DNA from: Ilyonectria destructans
Taxonomy: Eukaryota > Ascomycota > Sordariomycetes > Hypocreales > Nectriaceae
Length of the DNA: 64,000 bases
Assembly: GCA_020740775.1 (NCBI GenBank)
Contig: JAHEWK010000001.1
Span: 4,216,001-4,280,000 of the forward strand
Direction: 5' to 3'
Below the pieces are notes generated by a model. It did not search any database. It was given only the letters and a program-made list of their open reading frames with translations, and was not told the origin of the DNA. Both the position numbers and the translations under genes were made by a program. Below are positions 23,462 to 34,220 of this stretch, one piece after another; within the stretch, counting starts at the first letter, position 1; each line of letters opens with the position of its first letter.

Positions 23462-24920
23462 TGTTTGTTTCGGTGGGGGAAGACGCAGAGAAGGCTTCTT
23501 GATGGTCGGTCGATCTTTGGGTTTGGCGGTTTGTTTTTGTTGATGACAGAGGGGAAATTGAGCCTAGGTTTTTTGCGCAGAGAGAGTCCGGTCACGCCTC
23601 TTGGTGAGTGTGAGCCAAGGTTACCCAAGCTAATAAGGTGCTTGATGTCTGTGGACTGTGACTAGGGATGGAATGGTCCCGGCGCCGGCTGGACTGCAGC
23701 CACAAGTAAAATGACGTGGGCCGCGTGGACTGGGGTGGATTGGATTCGATGCGACGTCTAAGTATCGGGGCGATGAATTATCCGACGGCAAAGAGTTGAT
23801 TGATGGATTGATGGTTGGGATGAAAATGGGCCGCCTGTGTGGTGAGGGAGGGAGAGCAATGAAGAAGCAAGAAATCAGCCACGGCGGGAAGAAAGAGGCA
23901 GCCCACGGGCTTACATACCTTGCACTATCAAAAACGGGTGACTTGGGCGACTGGGCCAAGCAAGCCAAGACGGTCCGGCCGCGCCCAACGAGGAAGACGA
24001 AGGCGGTGGTGCGGTGGTGCGGTGCTACCTTGCTACCGAACCGTAGAGGAACCTTCACGCGTGTCTCGGCATTGCTCATCACTTGATTCCAGCATTGTGG
24101 CTGTGCGGGACCCCAGCAAATCAGACGGGAGGGGCATCGACATTTGGGTCTTGGCTAGGCGAGGCCAAGCCCATGTGTCGTCACTCGCTCGGGGAATTGA
24201 TGGAATCATCGAGATGACTCCTGGTTGTTTTTTTGTGTCCCTGCAGTCGCGCAGCTCTTTGCGTGAACGGTGTCTCTTGCGTGTCTCAACTTTCTTCGTT
24301 GACAACCGGTGTGTCTCAGACTCGCAGGACTGGAAAGGGACCATTGACGACGCCCAAGCCACGCCATGCGCAGGGCATCCGACAGCGCACCCAGTTCTCT
24401 GCGACAGTCTCCCAACCGACCGGATCCGCCCTCACCCGGTTTCTGCCCCAATCACCCATGTTACCTATGGCCTAGCAGCAAGCTTATTGCCGTGTGCAGT
24501 AACCATCGCAGCTCGCAGCTCGCAGCTGTCAAAATCCTCGGGGGGATCTTGTGCCCATGTGCTCAGCCTCAGCAGCGTCGCGGCTTCTCCCCCACATGGC
24601 GCCGCTCAACTTCGCCTCCCGGGGCCTTTGACAACTGCGTGTGGCGCTGACCAAAACCCTGATGAATGGACCTGGCCTTGTCCAGCCAACCGGCAACCAG
24701 CCGCGACCCACTCGCTGTCAGTGTAGTGAACGAACGAGTCGATGATCGAGAGTGTACTGACCTGACCCCGGACATACCCAGCCCGAATCCACGGCCTGCA
24801 GGCTTCTAGAACAGCCATTTGCGCCTGTAGCGGTCTGTCCTCTGTGGACCACGGCCCGTCACAGACCATGGAGTCCTTGACATGAGCCACAAGATTCGGT
24901 GTCTTCAACACTGTCAATCA

Positions 24921-24928
24921 ATACTAAT
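24921..24928. repeat. 8-bp target duplication, left
   Basis: ATACTAAT here is repeated exactly at 25235-25242, on the other side of the MITE. Confidence 0.9.
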
Positions 24929-25234
24929 GAGCATTGCTATTCGCACACACAAGCATACACTCTAATCCTAAAGACAACTACTCCGTAGCAAGGATATACC
25001 TAATACAGCAGTTTAAGAAATATAATTTAATAACTCTTAGGGTTAGTATTTATCCCTAAATAATTATTTCTATTACATTTACTAGGTCCGATGTTAGCAA
25101 GCTACCATAGGGATAAGCAAATGAAGATAGACCCAAGGCCTAATAATGTACTGTTTGACTATGTATACTAGGTACATTAATTTGCTTGAGGCTTAGCTGA
25201 AGGGACTGGTATATGAGTGCGAAAAGCAATCCTC
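24929..25234. mobile_element. hAT-like MITE, complete, 306 bp
   Basis: The left end is GAGCATTGCTATTCGCAC; the reverse complement of the right end is GAGGATTGCTTTTCGCAC, which differs at two of 18 positions. The element is flanked by perfect 8-bp direct repeats (ATACTAAT). The interior is AT-rich and has no coding capacity. End motif, 8-bp duplication and size make this a non-autonomous hAT-type element. It is related in sequence to the fragment at 16252 and shares its ends with the copy at 21891. Confidence 0.9.
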
Positions 25235-25961
25235 ATACTAATACAGCCAAGGTTTCTGTCGTCGCCCAACACACTGCCCCGAATCCGGCACCATCCCCGC
25301 TCTCTCCGTAGCATTTTGGTCTACATATCGTGGGTGTTACACGCCGGAGTCCGGCCGGCGCTAGATGCTCACGCCTCAAATCACTACCACCACGGAGAAT
25401 GCTAGAATGGAATAGTGTAATAGAGACATTAGGGTCAATCGTAAGGTTGTACAGAAAACGGCATTTCGCTCGAGGGAATAGATACATCAAAGGCCAAGAC
25501 ACTGAGTATGACTTGTCTCGATACGAGGGTGGCAGGCGTCTGTCGATTCGTCATCATCCCTCAGCCTCTTTCTCACCGCCCGGCATTTGTGATACCGCTC
25601 CGAGCCTGCCGGTGAGGACATGCAGTTCTATGCTGCGCATTCGAGACCCAATTCTCTTCCCACTCGTAATAAAGAAAAGGAACCCCAGGCTGGTGACCCA
25701 AGGCACGCCGACCAACGTCACCAGCGCCCATTTCTTCCTTCCAGAAGCCGACAATTACACGCGTCCGATGTAGATCGCGGGTCGTCGCCGATACACAGGC
25801 GACGCATTTGTTTTTGCTCCCGAAAACGCCGCCAGTGAGAATAAATACCAAACGCCCCTCCAACTCCCTTCCTTGTTCATAAACTGTGGAAACCGGTCGT
25901 CATTCGTGTTGTTGTGCTGCATTGCGTGGTAGTATGGAGGTGGTTGCGATGCATGCTGAGA

Positions 25962-26636
25962 TTAGAGACCCGGCTTGGGAAAAGAGTAGCGGTTTCGGCG
26001 GAGCTGGTCAGCAGCCTTGGAGTTGCGCTCGGCGGCTTGCTGGGCCTGCTGCTTGGCAGCGATGGCATTGATCTTCTCGCGAGCTTTGACGAGGCTGCTG
26101 TTGTCCTGTTGCTTGAGCTTGGAACGGATATCGTAGAGGGCTATGAGGGTCGAGGCTCGATCGGCTTCATCTTCAAACTGTATCACATGTGGTCAGCGGC
26201 CGTGTTTGATGCCAGGTATGTGATGACCGGAAACACTCACATCAGAGTCGCCACGTCGCGGAGTGCCGGGGATGGAGTTGGCGGCGGATCCGGAACGGGA
26301 GGGGGAGTTAATGAGGATACGGCGACCGAACTTGTCGAACTTGGTATCGGAAGACCAGGCCCGCTGAAGACCCGAGGGGCGAAGCTGGTGAGAGGCGGAG
26401 GCGGAGGCGGAGTTCGTGGGGTCGTCGAGTCTGGGGCGAGTGATCTGGACGACGGGTATATTGGCACTGACGATGGCAGCTGCAGCTTCGGGTTCCTGGA
26501 TACGCGCAAAGACAGCGGGTAAGTATGGGGAATAGACAAACACCAGAGTGGCTTGGGGGTTGCGATGAGGGCAACATACTGCGGCGCCGAGATTGCTAAG
26601 ATCGGCTAGGACTTGGGAAAGCTGGAGGCTCTCCAT
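25962..26636 (-). CDS. Conserved-looking small coiled-coil protein, unrecognised
   Basis: Exons 26636-26580, 26495-26241 and 26177-25962 (introns of 84 and 63 nt, donors GTATGT and GTGAGT) give 175 aa. I do not recognise the family. The first 35 residues form a helical, Ala-rich segment (MESLQLSQVLADLSNLG). The middle is Ser/Pro/Arg-rich and disordered, with a striking KFDKFGRRIL patch and short SPSRSGS and PGTPRR motifs that look like phosphorylation sites. The last 70 residues are strongly helical and charged (ALYDIRSKLKQQDNSSLVKA, then INAIAAKQQAQQ), a probable coiled coil, ending in RYSFPKPGL. There is no signal peptide or membrane span. Three in-frame exons with good splice sites support a real gene. 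A structural or complex-subunit role is only a guess. Confidence 0.7.
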
Positions 26637-29494
26637 TCCTTCAGAGGATATGGCGGTATTCTATGTGTGGCGGTGAAAACGATCAAGTTGGATGATGAGT
26701 GCCCCTCGTAGCAAACTCATCAAGAGGTGGGAGGGTATTGTGGGAAAAAGAAGAATGCGGGAAGGCGGAGGAGGAGGCGAAGGAAAAAACCACAAGGATG
26801 ACCGGGATGACAAGGAGGCAAACGGCGGCGGGAGGCGACGGTGTGTGTGATTTTGGCTCGCAAGCGCCAGGCTTTCAGGACACTTTGGGGGGGGGGTGCG
26901 CGTGTGTGTGTTGTGTGTTGTGTGTGTGTGTTGTGTGGTGGTGGCGGATGGAGAGTCGAAGAGCGAAGAACAAAGAGTGGAGATTTGCAGCAAGCGGGGC
27001 CAAGGGTACGCCAAGGGTACGCCAAGGGAAGGCACCGCAGTGGATTCCAGGTTTTCTTTCCTTGGCTTGTGTTTGGGCATGCTTGGGCTGCAAGTCCCGA
27101 TGCGGCCTGGATCCATCGACGACCCCGGGGTTGGAGGAGTGGGGTTACCGCGCCGCCGGACGCCGGTACATCGCAATTCCAGATTCACAGTTCTGGCCCT
27201 TTTCTCCTTTTCGCCTCTGATGGGTTGGCTATCTCCGTGCCCAAGGACCACCGGGGGGTCGGCGGAGCGGTCAGCTACGTGGTATCGCGGCGGCCCTACG
27301 GACTAGTGGAGCGTGGGACTGATTGAAGGGAGTGTAAACAAGGCGATGTGGATGGACCGCTAATAGTGCTCCTAGCCGGCCCAGGCAGCTGCTGAACAAT
27401 AAGAATTAGTTGACCTTCATTCCCCCTCCGTACTCCCAGCTCCCTGGCAACTGATAGGGTGCCGCGCGAATGAAGGACTCGAGTCGCGCTGCCCATGGCG
27501 TCGTGCAGGAAACAGGCTGGAGGGTTGCAAGCGGGCACCCGGACGCCGGACCCCGCCGGATGGACCGCTACCGTCTAGAACATGCCCTGTCCCGTACATG
27601 TGCAGCTGCTCCGGCCCCCCTAAATTGCACCTAATTAACTGACCTGTATCACGCAGCTTGTGCCCTGCAGTCGACTACAGCTCACTAAAAAGGAAGCTTG
27701 AAGCCCCGTGGTGAAGCTTGCAGCCCCGTCCGAAGAAACTCCCCCACACTCCACACACTCCACCCAGTGTTTAGGCGGCGGGGGTGGAATCCTAGGCGCC
27801 CGGACCTCCCGTCATCCCGCTCCAGCAAACGTCCAAGGTGTGTATTATCTGTTCCACTGGAGCGAGTCGAGTGACGTCGAGGTGGCACTCAAATTCATGC
27901 GCCGAAGCTTTCGGATGTCGGATGTCAACTAAGTCAGGCTGTCTGCCTGCTGTCATCTGCCTTTTCCCGTCTGCTGGTCGCCGTTGCCTTACTGACCGCC
28001 TATTGTCTGATTCATTCACCGCACCCTTCGCTGGGGTGGGTGTCCTCCAAGTGTCCAGTGTTGTCGCGTGTGGGTGGGGGAGCCAACAGTCACCCGTCGC
28101 AAGCTCGGTGCTGCTGCATCATTTCACGGTCAGAGAAGCTCGCCGACGAGACCAGTCCATCCTGTGTGTGCGTGTGGGCTTGCGGCTTGCACCCGGACAG
28201 GGGGAGAACTAAGAGCTCTTCGCCTGCGGGTGGAGGGAGAAACGCTCATCGTCACTGCATCCCCTCTGTGTAGCGCGCTCTCAATGACGGATGGCTTGAG
28301 GACAATCCCGTCTTGACCAGGTCCTCTGCACCTGGATCTGTATGTTCGTGCGATCCCGGTGATAGATGACCCTCGCCTGCGTCATCCATCCTTCACATTG
28401 GGTAACTCGCCCCGGCGCATCCCACGATGATGCGCATCCAGTTGCATCCGCGCGCAACAATCCACCTCGCCCACAGAAGCAGCACTGCGGGATCAACCAA
28501 CCACTTCCAGAGCATCCATGTAGCTCTGCCCCGACTCCATCCGATGTCGCTGCCACATGATCAAGCCCTCAAACGTCTGTGATGCTGCATGTGCTCCCAG
28601 GCAAGCAGCGCCCCCACACCCGCTTCCCCGCAAACTCGGATGCATACGGACGTACATCTGTCCATCCGACGGGGGCATCCCGACCGACCTGATCGACCAG
28701 CCTCGTTGATCTTGGTTGCCTTGCCCCGCAGGCCTACCTCTTCTAGAGTTGAAACCCGAAACGCCGAGATTGCTGCGGACCTTCATATTCCATGCCTCAG
28801 TGTAGTCCCGCGTAGACGAGAGCAAAATCCCCATCACCAAGCGGCACAGCACCTATGCATGGAGAATCCTCACGCTTCCGGCCTCCCCCGCTCCACACCC
28901 TCGCTGATCTGAATCCTCTTCCCTACCGCAAAAGGTTGTATTTGACCCACCTTCGCAAATGTCGCGTGAGAATGCGGCACCGACTTCATCGTCGTCATCT
29001 TGACCCGCCCCCGCGTTAATCATCGGCTCCGGTCCCCGTGCCCCACACCGGCCCGGTTGCCCCGTTTCCCAATCAGCTCCGACTTACCTGCCTGTCCACC
29101 GGTCCACCGGTCCACCGCCGGGTCAGATGAAGTCTTGATTTTTGATTGCTTCTGGTAATGACTTCCATTTGGATCCGTTTCGTCTTTATGTATCCACCTG
29201 TGACTGCTTCACGCCAAAACAAAGTTGCTAAAATGTCAAGCAGCACAATCGACAGTCGAATTCTCGACGCGATAGGGCATCTAATCAGTTCATCAGTTCC
29301 GTGTCTATATGTATCCCATCCAGATAAAGCTCTGGATTTTTGTTCTCTAGGTACCCAATTATTCCAGTTTCACCACCGGTAGAAGAGGATACATTGTTCC
29401 CGAACGAACAGTTTCTTCACCTAGTAGAGGCCACTTATACTAACTTCTAACGGCAAAAGCCCATAAGACACGACGAATCCAGTACCGGGCGGAC
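26637..29494. other. Gene-free stretch with microsatellites
   Basis: A GT-rich microsatellite follows a G run (26886-26946), and a short 10-bp CCACCGGTCC-type repeat lies near 29092-29118. Open frames are short and overlap on both strands. I see no gene. Confidence 0.45.
26886..26946. repeat. G run plus (GT)n microsatellite
   Basis: A run of G is followed by imperfect GT dinucleotides interrupted by TTGTG, in intergenic DNA. Confidence 0.85.
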
Positions 29495-29710
29495 ATGAAG
29501 AAACTCAGAATAAGTGTTATCATGTTACTTGCTTTAGGTTTTGTGCTATCAAGTACAAGTGCAATGTGCGCTCTTGTTCAGCGAGCTCCGCAGGACAGTT
29601 GGTTTCCAGAACAAAGCATTCACACAGTGAACATCCAGGACAGTGCCTCGAAGAACACAGCATCATGCCACAGAACTCTTCAACGCGGTCTCTCATCTAC
29701 CTACAATTAA
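29495..29710 (+). CDS. Possible small secreted protein, 71 aa (weak)
   Basis: A single-exon frame begins MKKLRISVIMLLALGFVLSS, a textbook signal-peptide shape: two Lys, a hydrophobic core and small residues to about position 24. The remaining 47 residues hold few cysteines and no motif I know. The frame is short and lies in accessory-looking DNA, so chance is a serious alternative. I list it because of the signal-like start. Confidence 0.25.
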   Translation: MKKLRISVIMLLALGFVLSSTSAMCALVQRAPQDSWFPEQSIHTVNIQDSASKNTASCHRTLQRGLSSTYN

Positions 29711-29925
29711 CTAGAATCTGAAAAAATAAACCTCATATTTAATCGATGCTCTAAATTGTTTGCTCCATTTTGTGCCAACCTGCTCACTCTCGCAGCCTAA
29801 GAGCTCGGGGTATCAACCAAGAAGGTCAGCAGCAAGAACAAGGACAGCCCGCGTAAAACGAAACAAGGAACACATTTAAAGAACGACAACCTTGAAGAGC
29901 GCTACCCCCGAGAGCACAAACTAAA

Positions 29926-30288
29926 ATGGCATCGACTCCCAAAACGCAAAGCGTCCTAGGCTCCGTTACAAACCCCCACCCCCATACGATGCCGTCCGCC
30001 GGCCATAATCACAACCAATTCACCGATTTTCACCAGCTCGACCAGGGTTATCAGTACTGCTGCGCTCCCCAGTCGCCTCAAATTTCCACTTGGCCGACGC
30101 TTCGCTGGCTACCGCGCAAGATCCGGATTATATTGAAACGCATCCAAGGTGCCTGCTATGATTGCCTTTTTGAATGTGTCGATGCCACGATAGACTGGGT
30201 CATCATCGTCGGCGACAAAAAGCTGGCGCGCCTTGCAGCTAGGTCCCAGAGGCTGAGGAAGCAGCACTTCCGTCGAAAATATTGCTAG
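29926..30288 (+). CDS. Hypothetical protein, 120 aa
   Basis: A single exon starts at an ATG in good context (AAAATGG) and ends CRRKYC-like (QHFRRKYC). The N-terminal half is polar (TPKTQSVLGSVTNPHPH, HNHNQFTDFHQLDQG). The C-terminal half is basic and helical (RKIRIILKRIQGACYDCLFECVDATIDWVIIVGDKK shape: basic, then Cys/acidic, then hydrophobic), with four Cys and a final Arg/Lys-rich helix. It has no recognised domain and lies in a repeat-containing, gene-poor region. It may be a lineage-specific gene or chance. Confidence 0.35.
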   Translation: MASTPKTQSVLGSVTNPHPHTMPSAGHNHNQFTDFHQLDQGYQYCCAPQSPQISTWPTLRWLPRKIRIILKRIQGACYDCLFECVDATIDWVIIVGDKKLARLAARSQRLRKQHFRRKYC

Positions 30289-30643
30289 TCCTTATATCAA
30301 AGGAAGTCAAATACTCCGCGAGCCTCGTAAAGAGGGATATTGTTCTTGAGATTCTGCTGAGACTTAGCGGGCTAATGGTTATATATATGGGAGAGAATGT
30401 CCGGAGGAAAAGGTGGCGCAATTTGTTTTGAGTATCCGTCGAATAAATTCTTAGTATTTATCCCTTATGATAATGATAATGATAATGATTTCTTATTTCA
30501 TCTTAAATTCGATCCAATAAGAAAGGTAAACGATGAATCCTCCCCTCTGTCCGCGGTCATCTCTCCCTTTTATCCCCGAGATGTCTCAGCTAGCCCAATA
30601 GTCCCTGACTGCCCGTGACAGTGGTTCGTTGTAATCCTTTCCC
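30289..30643. other. AT-rich spacer with microsatellite
   Basis: Contains TATATATA near 30380 and a GATAAT repeat (30467-30489). The segment TTCTTAGTATTTATCCCTTA at about 30449-30468 resembles blocks inside the MITE family and the tandem array at 46791. No gene. Confidence 0.45.
30467..30489. repeat. (GATAAT)n microsatellite
   Basis: About four copies of ATGATA/GATAAT hexamers in AT-rich intergenic DNA. Confidence 0.85.
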
Positions 30644-31797
30644 TTAATCAAAAAGATCCGCGTTACCTCGAGCGGATGATCCCCGCTGGGGTGCCTTCCC
30701 CTTGGGGTCATTTGGCTTCGGCCTTTTCTTAGTCGGAGTCGCCTCCTCAACAGGGATTGGCCTCTTAGAGCTGCCACGACCAAACTTTTCTGTAAGAGTC
30801 GTCGTATTGGCTGGGAGTGGTGTTCGTCTGGTTTGCGCAGCGGCAAGCGCCTTTCGAACAGCCTGTTCGATTTGGGGCATAATCAGGCGGGTAATACCCT
30901 CAGTTTCCTTAGTGGTCAGTTCGTGGGGTTTGGCCGTTTTTGACTCCAGCTTGCCGAGGCGTGTTTCGATGCCTTTCTCCAGCTTGCTGAGGCGTGCTTC
31001 CATCCCTAATAGACTTCTTCCTGAATCTTGAACATCTCTGATCATATCCTTCATCTTATTGTAAGGTCGTCGACAATCTTTGCAACTTTATCAGTTGCCT
31101 GCTTGGCCAGTGTGATAGCCCCAGTTGCAATAGAGCTGACTCCTTCCTTCCGAGCCAAATGAGGCATTCCCAGCAGAGTTGTTTTCTGGGAACCCGACTT
31201 GTGGCAGATTTCCCAGCTTGAGATCAGCCAACATCCCGGAAATAGTCGCATTGAGTCCTCCGTAGGGGTCCACGAAGCGTACGGCAATCAGTACGTGCCT
31301 TGGGGGAATGAGTGCGGTGTAATGGCACCGCTTGCCGCGTTGTTCGATATACCCGCCGTCGCATTAGCAATTGCCGCGCTCTTCATAGCATTCTTGGCTT
31401 GTCGGACTAATCTAGCCTCCGATCGGCTCTTAGTGGCATCCCTTTCCTTTCGTTCGCCCTGACCATTCTTCGTGAGTGGGAAGTAGTGGTCGTAGAGAAT
31501 CCCGCGAACTGCTCTATATTGTTCCACAAGGGAGCCGCTTCCAATTGGTACGTCATCGGGTGTAAACTCCATTCCGCTCTCTTTGTACTGACGGATTAGC
31601 TCTTCCTGGGCGTCCGCCCACTTCCAGAGCTTGGGTCCGTCCTTTGGCTTGTTGGCATAGCGTCTGAAGCCGACACTGTCACCATTGCTGATTTCAGAGT
31701 CTTCTTCTTCCGCCTCGCTTCCGTTATATAAATGCCGCATCTGTTTCTCAGCCACTCGGTGGGATCGTCCTCCAAGTGATTGAGCAGCTGGTCTCAC
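30644..31797 (-). pseudogene. Frame-broken accessory gene, unrecognised
   Basis: Protein-like sequence continues across the whole interval on the minus strand but changes frame. 31797-31288 encodes 169 aa (AEKQMRHLYNGSEAEEEDSE, later DHYFPLTKNGQGERKERDA) and stops at 31290-31288. A second frame over about 31340-31090 reads VDPYGGLNATISGMLADLK. The first frame resumes as TGAITLAKQATDKVAKIVDD and stops near 31051. A third frame, with ATG at 31054, runs to 30644 with a heptad-like MEARLSKLEKGIETRLGKLE segment and a Lys/Pro-rich tail (KKRPKPNDPKGK). At least two frame changes are needed to read it through, and no intron set I tried joins all parts. It is either a decayed gene, a gene with sequencing indels, or two adjacent small genes. 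Family unknown; the coiled coil and basic tail suggest a nucleic-acid or scaffold role, which is speculative. Confidence 0.5.
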
Positions 31798-34220
31798 AGG
31801 AGGAGTGCAGTCGAGTTTAGAGGCGCGCAGTCGGGTTAGGAGGCGCGCCTTCGAATTCGGGATGGTGCAGGCGTTTGGTGCAGTTGAATTTGGAGGCGCA
31901 CAGTGGGTTTCGGAGGCGCACGGAGAAATCTGTAAAGTGAAGAGTTTCTTTATAAAAGGAAAATTGTGTAGGAGGAGGAATGATTTATGTTGAGTGGCGC
32001 GCGAAGTTTTGCTTTATAGCTTTTGAGCTGTGATTCACGTCAGGCCGTCTGAGTGAAAGGTGACATCAAAGTGAGTTGCCCTAAGACTTGTTGATTGCGT
32101 CGCCTTGTTTGTAGACTTGTTTGTTAAATAACACTATTCTGTGGTTTCCCATGCCTTTGTCGTGTTTGCCTTGGCCGTACACGGCATCGGGAACCCATTT
32201 CATCTGTAACTAGCTTCCCAGTTTATCGGGTTTTATCTCAGTATTCATCCACTGCTACCCTCGACACCATCAAGTCTCTGCCCCCTGTCCCCGGACTCCA
32301 GCGCCGTCAACGGCCCCATTGGGGAGTGGACGTACCCGCTGAAAGGCACCGTGGTTCTCCGGCGCACCAGCGGACTCCGCGTGATATACTTCTGGAGATA
32401 CTTCTTTGGGGTGGCTCCGCAGAGGGTGTCTCCAGTGTATTGAACAATTGGGCGAGCATTGAGCCTGATGCAGAGGAGCCGAGGGGACGATCGGCCGGAT
32501 AGTTCACCTCGGGCATTTCCTGTAGGCTGTTATCGGCCGGGCGCTGGGTTTAGCCTGTAACGGAACTACATCTCAAGTTCTCGACGTAATGCGGCACGAC
32601 CCAACCAAGGTGGCATGCCCATCATGCGGATGTACGACTCCGAGGCTATCCATCATCCCGGAGCCATCACGTTGCTTTCTAGTCGCCGGCTGATCTCGGG
32701 GTTCGATCCCGAAGGCGGCCGCCAGCCTGGGAAGACTGCGCCGAAGCCCTCGTCTAGCCGCTTCACAGTACGTTCTGAGCCGCTAGACTACCTAAACCTC
32801 CGCACCCCCGAGAACTGGGGATTCGAAGAGCGCGTGACCTTGTTCACTCGGGAGCGCACCCGCAACGGCCCCATCGCCGTTTCTCCCGGCATCTGTTTTG
32901 AGGAAACACAGCAACCCGCATTATTTCCCCAGCCGTCTCCTGCCAAGACGGCCGTCCTGCACAGTGTTAGCGCTTCCAGACGCCCAGATTTGCCACCCTG
33001 TGGCTGGTCCCTGTCAAGGTGACCGTCTCAGCCGCCCTGAGGGTTAGCTGCATGGCAGTGAAACCACCCAGGCAGCTCCGTCAGTGGGTTTCTTCAGGGG
33101 CAGATTTCTCCGATGGGATTGTTCAGTGGGATTCCAACGACGTGTGTAGTGGTATTCCATTTAACACGCCACCCCCGCTCGGGGCATTACTTAACTTAAG
33201 GGTTTGCGAAGCTTACTCATACATACTAATCGATGCATAATTCGTTTGCGTCGGCGTTCCGTTAACTCTAATTTTAACCCTTGTTGGGCTTCGCTGGCCA
33301 GTGGACATTGGCGAATGCAGCGCGCCAGAGAGCTATTTGAATCTGTGGCCTCTAGAAATCCAGGGCTGCCACGCCAGCCGAGATCCATCCAAGGATCCAT
33401 GAAGCCCCCCAGGATTTGGGCGTCACAAGCCCGTGGAAGTGCCGAATTCCGTGCCATACGAAAACAGCCCCAACTCACCGGTCAGCGCTATTGCATTTTG
33501 GGTCGTGTAATTATAGACCAGCGATGGCCCGCGAAAGCGACATGGCCGCATTCGCTCGTCTCCTATTTTCGACAAGGCCCATGCTTCGTGATTATGGAGC
33601 TAATACGAACTATTTGGCCATACGGCTGAGGCTGCGTCGTTTGTCGAGGACAGAATCAGCTGCACGAACGACACGTAGGCCTCGCTTGACACATCGCCAG
33701 GTCATATTTGCTTACATATATTTGTAACTTGCCACATGTTTCACCGTTGCGTACGGTGTCAAGCAGGCTGTGATGCAATGATCCTGCTCCACCCAACACC
33801 CCCTGGCGAAACGCGCTGAGCTAAAGCATGACTCGGTCCACCTCAGGCTCAGCCTCATGCCCTACGACGGCCGACCCCAGAACACCTTTGTTTTAAATTT
33901 GGGGAGGCTTGACGCTGCTACCGCTGCCTGTCAGCGTGTCCCCGCCCATCGGGCTGTATTAAATGCGGCCCCTCGCCAAGCCTCCCCCGTAGAAGCCTCC
34001 CCCGTAGCCGCCTCTGCTCGTTCTCTTTCGGCACATCCCTGAGACATCCTCAATATGCAGACAACTCCTTGATATTTGTTCTGAATGGTAAGACTGACCT
34101 GACCCAAGACCCGAGAGCTTTTTTCGTAGCTAATGCCGACAGTTTGGTGCCGTTTGAAGCGATCCATTTTGTCATGTAGCCCGCCGTCTCGACCTGCTCA
34201 TTTGCCCTATAATATCCGTC
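31798..34220. other. Gene-poor stretch
   Basis: Near 31800-31920 short imperfect repeats of GGAGGCGCGC(C/A) type occur. At 32615-33022 a 135-codon open frame starts with ATG and includes LRTPENWGFEERVTLFTRER, but nothing known matches and flanking frames look equally open, so I do not call it. The rest is mixed-composition DNA; the last 180 bases are the promoter side of the glycosyltransferase gene. Confidence 0.4.

Larger units (their letters stand above)
23462..25961. other. Intergenic with a MITE
   Basis: This region spans from the RCR promoter to the 3' end of the 175-aa gene. It contains a complete MITE (24929-25234) inside an AT-rich island at about 24920-25210. The rest is mixed-composition DNA with many short overlapping open frames and nothing recognisable. 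Confidence 0.5.

Noticed and set aside
32690..32712. tRNA-like sequence GGGGTTCGATCCCGA
   Set aside because: The stem around the loop is off by one base and no A box or acceptor stem can be built upstream.
32615..33022. 135-codon plus-strand open frame with LRTPENWGFEER
   Set aside because: Some protein-like composition, but no family, no clear leader and no supporting exon. Kept only as a remark in the intergenic entry.
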